Shown one piece after another: positions 12,890 through 27,800 of a stretch of 64,000 nucleotides of DNA. The notes beneath the pieces were generated by a model that made no database searches, was not told the origin of the DNA, and was given only the letters and a program-made list of their open reading frames with translations. Position numbers and translations under genes: made by a program. This DNA is from Hymenopus coronatus (lineage: Eukaryota; Arthropoda; Insecta; Mantodea; Hymenopodidae), in assembly GCA_030762935.1 (NCBI GenBank), contig CM060893.1:13374001-13438000 (forward strand), written 5' to 3'. Each line of letters begins with the position of its first letter. The first letter of the stretch is position 1.

Positions 12890-15800
12890 GTAAGTAAACC
12901 TTACTTTGAATTGTTTAAGATACATAATAACTTTATTTACCCAAGGCTTACTGCACATCAACATGGGATAAACAGTATTGCTTCAAGTGAAAAATAATAA
13001 TAGAGCCTGGGTATTGGATAAAATGTCTTTGTACTTTCTCTAGCATGTATGTATAATGTACATAGTGAATAGAGAAGGCATTGTATTCCACCCAAAAATT
13101 TTATACCAAGATTTCACCGAAAGTACATGTTTTGAGCCACACTGAATCCAAAAAACGTGTGTGTGCGTGTGCACACGTGTGCTGGCTCAAAAGTGAAAAG
13201 TTGGAAAATTACCAAACCTAGTATTTAAGTTCAGTATCTTCCAAGGATGCGACACACAGATTTTGAGGAAATCTCCCAACTACCCTTTACATGGAACATT
13301 TTTCAAAAATTGCTCTAAGGATTTTATTAAAATATTTAAGATATTTTCATGACAAATGAAATATTATATGTTGTTAATTTTCTGTGAATAGCCTCTGAAG
13401 ACCTCTTCATTCTGGATGACTTCCATATAACTTTTGAATAATTGGTAAAATGTAAGAGAGAAACAAGAGCTTACTACACAAAAAATGAAGATCTCGTTAA
13501 AAAACACATTTTTTTTGTAGAGTTAATCATTTTCAAGATATTCCAAGTTATTGGATTTGTCTCTTAGCAAGCAAAGAGAACTGAATAACAATTGTTTCAC
13601 ATAGCGACCAAGTTTTAAACAATTTGACTCTTAGCCTTTGCATTCCCTTATTTCCCTTCTAGTTATAAACAAGCAAGCAATAAGAGAATTCTGCCAATTT
13701 CTATCATGATGTAGATCTTTTGTAAGAAATATTGTTTCAGTACAAATAAAGAAAATCATGTGGATAGCATAGTTAAAAAATGAAAAGACCATTCAATACC
13801 AAATTTGTTAATTAAGATTGATATCTTCCAAGGATGTGGCACAAAGATTTTCAACAAAATCCTCGCACCCCACATGGAACATTTTTCGAACATATTGATT
13901 TTCTCAAAAATGGCTCTAACAATTTTGATTAAAATACTTTATGTTTAAGATACTTTAATGACAAATGAAATGTATATCTTGAGTTTTCTGGGAATAGCCT
14001 CTGAAGACCTCTTCATTCTGGATGACTTGTATAACTGGCAAACCTTAAGAGATATACAAAATCTTACCACACAAAAAATGTAGATCTCATTAAAACGCAC
14101 AATTTATATCATATACATTTCTTTTGTAGAGTTAAGCATTTTCGAGATACTCCAGATTATAGGTTTCAATTTTAGCCACTTAAACTTTTCTCAAACAGGA
14201 AGTATCTTTTTTCTTGTTTCTTGTTTGTTTACTCTTGGGAAGCAAAGAGTTGGAATTTCAATTGTTTCACATAGCAACTGGCTTTTAAAGGATTAAGTTA
14301 TTGCTTTAGCCTGTGCATTTTCTTATTTCCCTTCTGCTTACAAGGAAGCTAGTAACAAAATTAATTCTGCTTGTATTTATCCGGATTAGCAGGAAGTAGT
14401 TAACAGATTAATGTTTCGAATAAAAGGTTTGTTTACCAAACAGCTAGCGCACATCATGTGAATGGAACGCATTAGAGTTTTTCCCTTTCTACTTACAAGG
14501 AACCAAGTAATAAGGACAATTCCTTATAGTTGATTTGGACACAAACTATATCAGCAGTTCCATTACAATATATGTTATATGGTTTTTAAGTTTACATTGT
14601 GCTTGTGCATAACTTTAACAATGAATGGGTCGTAAATATACTCAGTTTTTATGTACTTATTCATTCATCAAATAGAAAAGTATTTACGCTCAGAATTTTC
14701 ACCTGTAATGTAAATTATAGGATCTTGTTGCTCTGTCTTTAGAGTAAATGCTGTAGAGACTTAAAACAGAAAGAACATGACGTTGCAGGTGTCAATGACA
14801 GTATTTGTAACAAAATGAAGTCTTAATTTTGCATATTAGGATATAACTTGTAGTTTAGCAAACCTAATGCTAATTAATCAACTTTGAAGGCCACATCGTT
14901 AGTGTTTTAGACTTTCTCATGAAAGCATCATTCTAATGTATTTATCAAAGTTTGTTTTTCAAAGCTCTAGCAACAGTTGTAACTGATGACCCCTTTAAAG
15001 GATTACCAACAATAAGACAACTACATAGAAATACAGTATATTTTGGCCAAGAACAGTATTAACAAAAAGTTGAAACTTAAACAAACTGGTGTTTGCTGGG
15101 TTCTGATAAATTTCCTATTAATTATGAACACTTACATTGTACATAACTCACATTTTTTAACTTTGTAGTTTGTAGCTTCTGTAAATCACCCTTTAAATGT
15201 TTGTTACAGTTTTGATTTCTGTACAACAACAGAAGGAAAATCCCCTGTGGAGAACCTGGGTCAGGTTGTGTTTGGGGAAAGAATAAGACCTTCACCCTAC
15301 AAGGTAAGTGCATGTGGACAAAAACCAGGAAAAAATAATATAAACATTATTTTGAAGCAGTAGCAAGCGTTAAATGTTTCTAGGAAAGGGAAAAAAAGAC
15401 ATACCTAAAATAAGAACTGAAGCTTTCCTGATAGCATAGTACCTGTAAATTTTTTTGGGCTTCTTCTTACATAAGTATATGCTTGAAACCAAGATACAAA
15501 GATGATGTACTTTACCTGGCTAAAAGCCCGCAACAATTTAGAGAGATAGATCTAGTTTACTTCTTCTATTCCATGGTGGTAGATAGATAAGTAAGTTTAT
15601 ATGCCAGAACAAAGTACATCATGTAGCAACGTCAAATACAAGTAAGATGAAAAACAATTGGCAGTATTATAAAATTCATCCAGACAATTTTAAAATCAAA
15701 GTGCGCTTCACTGACCTCTTAAAAGATTCAATGGAGAGAGCTTTAGTGCTGTTACTAGGTTTGTTAAATAGATTTAATGATATTATTTCAAAGGAATTTT

Positions 15801-18800
15801 GTATCTTACTATACTTACATCTATTTATGTAAATATTGGAACTAGTTCTGGTGTGATGAAGATGGATTTCGGAACATAGAATGTATTTATGACTATTTTT
15901 CTGAGCAAATAAGAGGCAGTGGAACACAAACAATGAAGTCAAAGTTAAAACACCCAACTTAACAAATAAAGGTTTACAATGAGTTCTGGGGGCTACACCA
16001 CATACAATTGGAATTGCCTTTTTCTGTAATAAAAGTATCCTTTTCAGTGTTGCGGTAGCCACATTCAATCCATTTCCTCCATTCCAGTCTATCCTTATTT
16101 TGCTGTTTCAATTCTGCCATTGTCTTTCCATATCTCTGTCCAATTCTTTCAGTCCTTTCCTCCCAAGTCATTTGTGGTCACTCTCTATCTGCCTTCCTTC
16201 CACATGCATTTCAAAAACCTGTTTCAATTTTCTTTCTTCAGCCATCCATCTCACATGCTAAATCATTTTAATGTCTTTCCTCTGTTCTATCTACCATTGC
16301 TTTCTTCTGCCTTATCTCTACACATTATGTGCTGTATGGCAGGGATATGATCAGTGACTTGGGTGTTACAGATTGCATTCCTCCAGGATAAAGAATGTGA
16401 GATGGTGTGCAGGAAGTCCTACAAAGGTGGTAATAAGGAGGATGATACAAAGTTGCAGCTGCTCAAGAAGGGCATGAGTCTCAACTATCAACATCACTGG
16501 ATTGTTGGTAAGTGCCCTTCTAAAGGTTAAAATACTATCTGTAATATATTCTCTGTGTGTGTCTAATATTTTGAATTTGAATTTCATTGTTGTGCTTGCT
16601 TCCCAAAAAATGAAGATAATGTATTTAAATACTAAGGGTGCATCACATGGTATATGCATATTTGTTTCCTCTTCTGTGTCCAAATAAATATATCCAATGA
16701 CCAGTCTGAAACTGGCTGATTTGTTAGAAAGCCCTCAGTTTTATTAGGTTCATCTATGAGGCCAGTTCAATAAGTATCCATGTTTCAAAATAGATGGTGT
16801 TACCATCATGTACTGTCATTGTTACATGTTGCCAAAACAAATTGGTTACTGTTCATAGGTTAGTTTGGATTTGGCAGGTATTTCAGTTAATTGTTCAGCA
16901 TGTTTTTGCTAAAATGGAAAAGGTGCAGTATCCTTCAGTGGTTCACTATTTATTTTTGGATGGGAAAACTTGTCAAGAGAAAAGGCTGGAAGTGGTATTC
17001 TTTGTTTTAATCCATGATTATCGTGGTACCAGGAATTAGAACATGGTGACAGAAGCAGTATTATCACATCTTCAAAGATTTTTATGAGATAATTGTTTTT
17101 TATTTGGCGTGGAGTTTTTGTAGATTTATTGCACTAAATTTTATGTCATTGCAAAATTATCAAGCTTTGCTGGGCAAGAGGAAGTTTTATTTGTTTCAAT
17201 TTCACAAAGTTGGCAAGTATACAAACTGTTATGTTGCAGATAACATGCCAGTCACTTGGTGCTACCCCTTGGAGGATGGACGTCAGTACTGTAGCACAGG
17301 ATTCCCCATGGGCTGCTTTGCTAGAGAGAAGCGGGGCACTCAGGATACCTGTAGCATAAACGTAAGTCGAGCACACTGGCAGTGATGAGACCACCTATGC
17401 TTTATAAGTTTACTAATAGGCATGTTCTTGTTACAGTCTGCTTACAGCAAATCAAACACGTACTACGTTTTTAACCACGTGGATCTGACCATTACATACC
17501 ACAGTGGCAAGAAGGAAGAATGGGGAGAAGCCTACAAGGAAAATAGTGGCCGTATTATATGTAAGTAGCTGTTACTTATTTTTTTTGGGTTGAAAATCGA
17601 GATAAAACAAACTGTTTTATAAGACTATCGATTATTCACAGTAATAGAGGGGAACACTACTGCAGATAAAACAATGGTTAATCCAAAAATGGTCATAACA
17701 TCTCAGGAATGTGCTTATGTGAGGTAGGTTTATAGTGACAATTCAGAAACTCATATATTTAACTCACCATTTATAAAAGGGGTGCAATTTATTTTTAGCA
17801 AACAACCATTGTTGATGTATTTTGTATGTTAACCGTTTTTCTCTGATGTTTCTCTGTTTCTTATGGATATGGACTATAAAACCCTAATTTCAACAATTAC
17901 TTAAAAGCTGAACAGCATTTTCAAAACCTTTGTCATTGGAGTTATAAAGGAACTTACTTGTGATGAAGGCTTTGAATTTTGTTTAAGAATGCCAAGGAGT
18001 AAAAAGTTGTTGCTCCATAGAAATTGCATATATTCAAGACAACATGAAAATCAGTAATTAAACTCATTCCATACTATAAAACCAAATACAATCTGCAGTT
18101 ATGGGATTAATAGTGGGAGCATTTTTTCACAAATAAACGGATGTCACATTGCAACATTAGCACTAAGGTCTGGGAACTGTTGACGGTCTTGGTAAAGTCA
18201 TTCCAATCTGTAAACATATGTTTCGCAATTTAGCAGCTAAGAAAACTGAAGATGCAAAAAACAAAAAGTCTGCGAATAATATACATGTAATACCAATGCC
18301 AAAATATTTTAATAAAATTTATTAGCAGGGCATGCTAAATAGTCATATAAAGAGAGAAAAGCACTAGTTTTAATCAGTGAAGCATGTTTATAGTTAACTG
18401 AATAATTATTTTTTTATGTGGTCGCAGACGAGGTGACTTCAAAGCATTTAAACTTGCTGGTGCAGAATGTTTGTATTTACCAACTTATTCTGCATTTTAT
18501 TGTATAAGCTAAGGGTTTTTGTATTTTGTGAAAACTTTGTAGCTTTTATATTATTAAATAAATACATTACCAAAGGGAAAGTACAAAGGTTTAAAATTTC
18601 ATCTGCTATAATTAAAAAGATTAGTCAACCAATCCAAACAATGTCTGTTCCACCAGCAAAGACTACGGAGCATTCTCAGAATTTGGAAGGGAGATCAAAC
18701 AAGTCAGACGTTCTGCCGATGTTTCTCATCTTTATTAGCCAGATCTGTACAAAATTACAATTAAAAGGGGTTAAAGGGAGTAAATAGCAGAAATTATACC

Positions 18801-21800
18801 ATAATTTCATAAACAATGGTGGGAGGTTATTGAAATTAAAAGATGGTTTAAAAGAAATTTCATAAGTTTTTCCTTCAGTCAATTTGTAGGTGATAAAAAT
18901 ATATTAAGTCTGTTTATGGGTTAAGTACAGTAATATATAATTGCAGTGAGAAATCTAACCCTGTTCTTTCACAGTACATGTACATATACAAATCATTACT
19001 AAGAACCGACTCAAACCTTTTTAACCTGATTTAGCTATTTCAATGAATTGTATCATAGTTATATTCTACTAGCTAGGCTTTTATCACATTAGCTGTAACC
19101 TAAATTTGGAAGTGTTTGGTTATAACTCCATGGCACAAGAAACCTTGGCCCACTGCCTGGCCACTGTGTCCCCCATCTCGGTCATGGATAGGGTGGAGTA
19201 TTGGAGGGTGAGACGTGGTCAGCGCCTCGAACCCCCCTGGCCAGTTAATGCGGTCCTCACGACCGGGAGCCATTACTTCTCCATCAAGTAGTTCCTAAAT
19301 TGGCCCCTCAGGGACCTCACGAGGCTGAGTGCACCCAGGCCAGGTCTCCCAGCAGGCGAAAAACCCCCAAGCAGGCCGCGAATCGAACCCAGGTCTCCTG
19401 CTTGGTAAGCAGCTGCGCTACCACCATGCTAAGGAGACGACCAGTGTTTGGTTATGTAATTCATTTAAAGCCCAGATTAATGACCTTATTTTGTCTTTTT
19501 TTTTATTGGTAACCATCATAAATAATTAGATTTCCAATTAATCTGTAACTGTGATTTAATACCTGTCTGGCATAATAATTAGAATGGTTTGTCCTAACAT
19601 AGCTGTTGTATTTTGTGGTTTTAACTTTACAAAGGAAATACATCAACAGTATGTTAAGTAATTTGCTACCTCTTGCTGTTGATGGGCGCTGGAAGGAATT
19701 TCCAATTTCTGGCAGCATCTTTGTTATATTTGAAGGGACGGGCTCACATTTCATAATATGCCGTTGTTGATACAAAAATATTGAGAAAAATAGTAATTGT
19801 TCACTTATACTAAGGCTTATTCTTTCTTCGGTCATCTTCCTCTCATAACTGGATTTGATGCTGTTGACATCTATTGGTCATGTAACCCAGTTAGGAGAGA
19901 AAAGGGGAAAAATATCAGTTGCGAGTCTGATGCTGATGAGGATGAATCCTCTCAAAACCATCCCATATTTAAAAACTAGAAAGCTAAGGTGTGTGTAAAA
20001 ATAGTAATTCATTCTAAATTAAACTTTAAGAAAATTTTACTGTACATAGTGCTTCTGCTTTTAATATTTAATTATTATCTGTTCCTTGAATTCTCAACAA
20101 ACAGTCAGAACCTTTTTTGCAAGTTAGCAGATGCAAAATATTCACATTTTAATAGCCAGGCATTGTAAATTACTCCCTACTTCTCTTCCTCTCTCCTCTC
20201 CCTCTCTCACACAGAAGTTAGCATTGACTACACATAACTATGTTTGGTTTATCTTTTCAGCTGTGAAGGTTAATCCAAAGAATATAAAGCAAAGCAAACC
20301 AGAAGGAAAGCAGGCAAAAACAGGAGACAAACTGGAATGTAGCAAAATAGGACAATTGGAAATTCCATCAGGAAGTTTGAAAAATGGAGAAGAACTAGAA
20401 ATCTTGTACACATACTCAATCAAGTTTGTGGTAAGTAATTTTCTTAAGAGCATTTTTGAATAACCAAGATTTCTCACTGAAATGAGCCACTGTTATGCTC
20501 TTATTGTTACTGTTGTAAAGCACCTCATCTTTTCTCTGACTATCCGTACTGGAATTCATATAAATGGAGAGGTTTTGGGGCTATGTGATGTCAATGTGTA
20601 TAATTTTGCAATGGCAGAATGTGGTCTCTATTCTTGATTAAACAGATTGAGCAAGAAAAACTGAATATTTTTAAGTCGAGATTTAGTGCTTATAGTTCAG
20701 TATTTTATTTTTGGGAATGTATATCTTTAATGCCTGGTTATCAAGCAAGAGGGCATTAAGCTTTTGAAACACAGGGTAAGATGAAGTTCTGCAGAAAAGG
20801 TCACTACATCTTTTTCTAGAAGGCATTATGAGAGTTCTAAAGGAAGAGTAGCTGGAATCTTTAATCTTAATGCAACAACAAAAATCTCCTGTAATTCTTG
20901 ACTTAATAATATGTAACTAAATTCATGTGCTCTGAAATAGGTAAAATCTTTTAACCAATCTACAATACATGTTATTAAAATAACATATGGAAATACTATT
21001 ATAGTTTGTCTAATTTTCTCCACCTTTATACAAATTACTTCAAAAAAGTTAAAACAGTGTTAAATGATGCAAATACATATGTGCTTTTAAAAGACTTCGA
21101 ACACAGAAAATAAGAACAAAACAGAATTGAGTAAGTGCACAAATGTTAATAAAAGATGTTCAAAATGCTGATCTTGGACTTAGGAGCATAGTTGATAGCA
21201 TCATAGTAATTATTGCTGAGTTCTTTCAAAAATACCTGGCATATCATGAATAGCATCAAATGCTAGAAAGATCCTGGCTATTAACTCTTCTACACTATTA
21301 ACCAGTGTCTCGTACAGTGTCCCCAAAGGAGTTACATCTGGTGAATGTGCTGTCCATGATATTGGTGCTCCTCTACCTATCAGCAATTAGAATACCTTGC
21401 CCTTAGGAAATCCGTTACATCACCAGAATAATGCGCAGGTGCCCCATCACATTAGAACCACATTAACTGGCATGTACCTAAAGGAACACCTTCCAAAAGT
21501 TCTTGCAAAATATGGCGTAGGTAATGTGGCCCATCAAAGTGGAAGTAGTCCATAGGTCCTATGAGTGTGCCATTCACAATGCCAGCCCAAACGTTCATTG
21601 CAAACTGATGTTGGTAATTTGTAACTATAATAACACCCAATACTTTCATGAAAGTCTCAAACGCTTTTTTTTAATTTCTAGAATAATTACACACCTAAAT
21701 GGTGTAGAAAATATGTAATAATATTATACACATTTCATTTACTGATATTCACTTTGCTATTGATACCATCCTATTACTTTCTCTACATGTACTATGTACA

Positions 21801-24800
21801 TAGTGTATAGAGAAGGTATTACACTCCACCAAAAAAATGTCATACCGAGATTTCACCGGAAATATATGTTTTAGGGTCCCCTGTATCCAAAAAAATTATT
21901 TTCAGAAAAAGGTTTGTGTGTGTCCGTGAACATAATAACTCAAAAGCAAAAAGTTGGTAAGATACCAAAAGTTCCATGTTTAAGGTTAGTATCTTATAGG
22001 GATGCGACACAAAGATTTTGAGAAAATCCCCCCACCTCAAACTACACTATACATGGAACTTTTGTCAAAAATTTTGATTTTCTAAAAATGACTCCTAACG
22101 ATTTTGATTAAAATATCGTATATTAAAGATATTCACCTGACAAATAAAATGTATATTTTGAATTTTCTGGGAATAGCCTCTGAAGACTACTTTATTCTGG
22201 GTCAATTTTACGGAATTTTACATAACTGCTAAACCATAAGAGATGGATAAAATCTTACCATACAAAAAATGTAGAGCATGTTAAGATACACAATTTATGT
22301 TATATACATTTTTTTTCGTGGAGTTGATTGTTTTTTAGATATTCCTTGTTTTTTGTTTCAGCTTTAAAAACTTATACTTTTCTCATACAGGGGTTTTTCA
22401 ACTCCTGTCCATTCAAACAAAGGAACATCAGTCACATAGCAACCAGCTTTTGACTATCACTTTAACCTATGCTACTCCCTTATTTCGCTTCTTCTTACAA
22501 GGAAGCAAGTAATACGACTATTTCTGCTAATTTTTTCTCAATTAGCATGAAGTAAATAATCGCACAACCTTTTTAGCAATAATTTGTAGCAGAGAAGTAG
22601 AGAAAGTCATGTGAATGGAACACATCAGATTTTTATTAAATTAAGTACTCTTAAATATGCAAAATATTCTACATTTTGAGTGTTGCATATTTCTATCATC
22701 CTCCATGGTCTAGAAGTAACATGCAAGGCTACGGTTCCCAAGGTCATGGGTGTAAACCTGGCAGAAGATGGTGGATATTTTTGAGTGTGAAAATCCTTAG
22801 TATGCCTTCCTTTGGAAGATGCCTGAAAGATGCCTCTGAGAAAATTCCCAGTCTTTCTTGTACAATATAGAACAGGATGCCCGGACCATACAGTTAAAGA
22901 CTGTCCAACATTAAAACTCAATATCTATACATTGTAATTGTGTAATTATGCTTCACTGTGTACCACTTCCAGTATTTTGATTCTTTTGATCAATATCTAT
23001 AAATGGAACTTCCAGTCATTGTAGTAAAGGCTAGTTCACAAAAACCAGAACAAGAACAACAGACTTAAAATGCCTGTATTATAATGTGAGCATTCAAAAT
23101 TAACAGGAAACTCTCCTAGTTAAATTTTTACTTTCTCTATATGCACTATGTACTAGGATCCCCTGTATCCAAAAAAAGTATTTTCAGAAAAGGTCTGTGA
23201 ACACTATAACTCAAGAACGAAAAGTCGGTAAAATACCAAACTTGGTATTTAAGTTTAGTATCTTCCAGGGATGCGACATGAAGATTTTGAGAAAAATCCC
23301 CTCACCCCAAACTACCCTTTACACGGAACTTTTTTCAAAAATTTTGATTTTCTAAAAAATGGCTCTAACGATTTTGATTAAAATATCATATATTAAAGAT
23401 ACTTACCTGACAAATAAAATGTATATTTTGAATCTTCTGGGAATACCTCTGAAGACTACTTTATTCTGGGTCAATTTACGGAATTTTGCATAACTGCTAA
23501 ACCGTAAGAGATGGACAAAAACTTACCGCACAGCAAATGTAGAGCAGTTTATAACGCAGAATTTATGTTGTATATATTTTTTTCATGGAGTGATTGTTTT
23601 TGAGATATTCCTTGTTTTTGGTTTCAGCTATAAAAAACATATTTTTCTCATACAGGACTTTGTGAACTCGTGTCCATACAAACAAAGGAACTTCAGTCAC
23701 ATAGCAACCAGCTTTTGACTATCACTTTAACCTATGGTACTCCCTTATTTTGCTTCTACTTACAAGGAAGCAAGTAATAAGACTATTTCTGCTAATTTTT
23801 TCTCGATTAGCAGGAAGTAAATAAAGCATAAGCTTTTTAACAATAATTTATTGCAGAGTTGTAGAGAAAGTCATGTGAATGGAACACATCAGATTTTTAA
23901 CATTCTCATTCCTGGACTCACATTAGACTCTACACTATCATTATTCAGGTCGGCTTTAACATGAAACATCTGCTAGTCATAAGCTGGGGGAATTGTCCTG
24001 ACTCCATTAGTTCGTAGTGGAAATGTCATGTATAACTTGTTTACATGCAAATAAAAAAAAAAACAGCAATAATTGCAATGAGTGATAAAGGAATCTCAAA
24101 TAATATGGATCTGCATTTAGAAAATGTTTACTCTATCAAATTTAGACGTTCTCTGAAAAAATTAGTTACAAACAAATGCCATCCAAATGCCAAAATCAAC
24201 TTTTAACTTTGGTATTAGTATGCTCATGAATTGTATTTCTGTTCTCATTCCTAGGATATTGTGAAAAAAATGTGTTATTGTCGTCGTTCCAATGTGCAGA
24301 ATTTTTTATCATCTAAATTTCTCCCTTGCCAGCCAGTGTAAGTAGACTTACTGGATTTCTTCATTCTTTACAATTAATAAGTTGTTCAGCATTTAAGATA
24401 TCACCAGCATTGCACAGGTGACACAGATTATCTTTATTAAATCAAAATCTATGAAGATGTTGCCAATCTAAAATGTGCTATTGCCTTCTCTCTAGCAGCA
24501 TGGAGGATTATTATTATTATTATTATTATTATTTTTTTTTTTTTTTTTTCTTCTTTCGGGGTCCATGGAGCTTAAAGTTACTCAACATTCGTCTTCTCAG
24601 GATAAGGGAAAACCCCCAAAAAAAACTTATCCGAGTAACTCACCCTAAGCGAGATTCGAACTCACGACCTGTTGAATGTGAAGCAGACACGCTACCACCA
24701 CACTACCCAGGCAGGCGGAGAATTTTTGTGGGGATGGGGAATGGAAAAAAATGTTATATGCTATTTTAATGAACCATCCTTAATATTAATGAACACCGAA

Positions 24801-27800
24801 TTGTTGCAGATGAATGACACCATAAAATGGTCATCTCGATGGGACTACATTCTTGAGTCGATGCCCCACACAAACATCCAGTGGTTCAGTATCCTGAACT
24901 CACTAGTCATAGTGTTGTTTTTGTCAGGAATGGTGGCCATGATAATGCTTAGGACGCTGCACAAGGATATAGCTCGTTACAATCAGGTATGTGTGATGTT
25001 TGGTTGCTGCAATGTTGTTGTGTGTTCTTAAGGCTGTAATCTTACACTGTTGCATGGCACACATTGCAGATTGATTCAGGTGAAGATGCACAGGAAGAGT
25101 TTGGCTGGAAGCTAGTCCATGGAGATGTGTTCCGACCACCTCGCAAGGGAATGCTGCTCTCTGTGCTGCTGGGTTCTGGAACGCAGGTGTTCTGCATGAC
25201 GCTGGTCACTTTGGGTATGTGTTTTCTGTGGGCATTTTGTTTTTGGAGTTAGCTACACTACATTCCTACAGTAGTAAGTTTGGGAGGATAAAAAAGATAT
25301 ACAAAAAATGCAGGCATTGTGCTTTTTACTCATCTCTAGTACCTATTGATAATAACCAGAGGAAGAATTGCATTTCACTCACATTTTGATATGAGTTTTC
25401 TTGAAATCTCCTGGGGTTTCCTGAATCTAAAAAGGTCCATGTGGGAGGGTGTATACAGGATGGAAGTGAAATAATTCTGCAGACTCTAAGAGCAAGTTTA
25501 TCTTATTGTGAATAACAAAGTTTAATGCTAAAAAGCTGACAAATTTATAGTTTTTTGGAAAAAATACTTTTATCCAAAAAATGCATCATCTTTATGGATT
25601 ACTGTTGATTAAAGATTCTTAATTTATGACTATATTCATAGAAAGTTGAATAAACAACCCTTTTTACTTTTGTGATATTGGTGTACATCACAGGAAATAT
25701 TTACTTTATCTTATGTTTTTTTTTTGTCAAAGCTACAAGTTAAGAGCAGAGCAGTTAAAGGAGGCATGTATAAAAAAAAGAACAGAAAATCTTGTTATGG
25801 AACAACATACACAATGCCACAATTTTTACTGTCCAAATTTCTGGACACAGTCTTAATTTACGGAGAAATGCAGTACAATTCTTGATCTTCTCAATGGCTC
25901 TTATGCTGAAAGATTTTCCAACAGCATTGTGCCGAGTGCAGACCATGCGCAGTGTGCATCACAACTGCCTCCGTGGCTAAGTGGACAGCAAACTTTTATT
26001 CTCACTGGCCATAGATGTAAAATGGGCCTACATAAATGAAACCATTAAAAAAGACCTGTCACATAGCAAGGAATGAGTTTCGTATAATATGCTCATTAGA
26101 TTTAACACACCTACAGTATTATTATGATTATTATTAAGTGAAATTTTATTTCTGTAGAAGTAAAGTGCCTATGTTTCATTCGCATTAAATTAACTATTTA
26201 TAATATCCTTCTATTTTGCTTGCAAAGGTCTATGTGATTCTACCTACAGAAGTTAGGTTTACTCATGCCAACCTCAATGTTTCTGCTGCATTTGTGACTC
26301 AGCAATTTTTGTTTTCCATATGTTGGCTGCACAAATGTCATAAAGTAAAGATAGGAACATATCCACAAAATTAACATTTGATGGAAGCTTAGTTTATTAT
26401 GCATTAAAATGTTTGTTTGCTTGTCATTAATTACTAAGTTGTACAGCATTTGTGATTTGTAGCGTTTGCTTGCCTGGGGTTCCTTTCTCCTGCTAATCGT
26501 GGAGCCCTGATGACATGTGCCATGGTACTGTTTGTGTGCCTGGGTACACCTGCTGGTTACGTCTCGGCCAGAATCTACAAGAGTTTTGGTGGTGAGAAGT
26601 GGAAGTCTAATGTGTTGTTGACATCGATGTTGAGCCCAGGGTAAGTGACTTGTTCCATAAATTGTGTATTGTTTTACTTCAGACAGTTATGACAAACGTG
26701 TTTTCTGATAATGTTTCAGGGTGGTGTTCTGCCTCTTTTTTGTGATGAACCTTATACTGTGGGGCAAAGGCAGTTCTGCAGCTGTACCATTCACAACGCT
26801 GATTGCTCTTCTTGCACTTTGGTTTGGTGTGTCCGTACCTCTCACGTTCATTGGTGCTTATTTTGGATTCAGAAAAAGGGTAAGACTGGCAGGCAGACTA
26901 AGTAACTGTTTCATAGAATAAAGAATGAAATACCTGTGCAATGACTGTTACTGACTTATAATAAGGAATAGTAGTAAATAAACATCAGAATTTGGGACCT
27001 TGTGTGCCTAAGCAACCAGTTAAATTCAACAAATACTTCCTACCAACATGGAGATACTGTCACTGAATAAATTTTGCATTAGCTCTGTTTATGACATACT
27101 GGTAGCCCCAGTTGACCACAGGGTACACCAGGTCACAAGTTTCAAGCCTTAGTAATAAAGAATAAAACATTACTTTTTAAGAAAAACGAATTAGGCTTAA
27201 TTTACCTCTAGGCTTTCTTGATCCAGAAAAATGCATGTGTGATCGAGAAAGGGAGAGACAGAACACTCAACTGAGAAATGAAACTTCAGATAAACACACT
27301 TGGTTAATTTAAAATTGAAAGAAGCTTGTAGTGTTGAACTCTGTAACAATTTAGTGCCAAAGCTAGGACCAGTAGCAGCTGGTGAACAAAATAAATGAAA
27401 TGGCGTTTTATTTTTGGACGCTATTTAACTGCTGTTTCTTAGCGTCCCATTCTATACTGGGCGCGAAAGACTGCTTAATTTTGCTCAGAGGCCTATCTAT
27501 CAGGCTTGAGGTTCTTTTATGTGCCCTAAATCTACGACACGGGACCCATGGCTTTACTTCCCTTCCGAAGGAAGCCATGGTAAGGATTTTTACACCCGAA
27601 AAAAATCCATCGTCCTCCGCTGGGTTTGAACAACCCACAACCTTGGGTATATGAAGTCAGCATGGTAACCACTACACCACGGAGGGCAACTGAACAAAAT
27701 AATATGTGTGCTACAGTGCCTAATGATATGTACTGTATTTATTCAAATACAAGACAATGTTTTTTCCCAAAATATTAATGTTCAGAACTGGGGGTCATCT

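Noticed and set aside
15676..16068. 130-codon minus-strand frame in a TM9SF2 intron
   Set aside because: No family features; starts and ends in AT-rich intron.
24640..24722. Candidate tRNA genes at the B boxes (here and in the other SINEs)
   Set aside because: No full cloverleaf; each is followed by a SINE body and several have target duplications.
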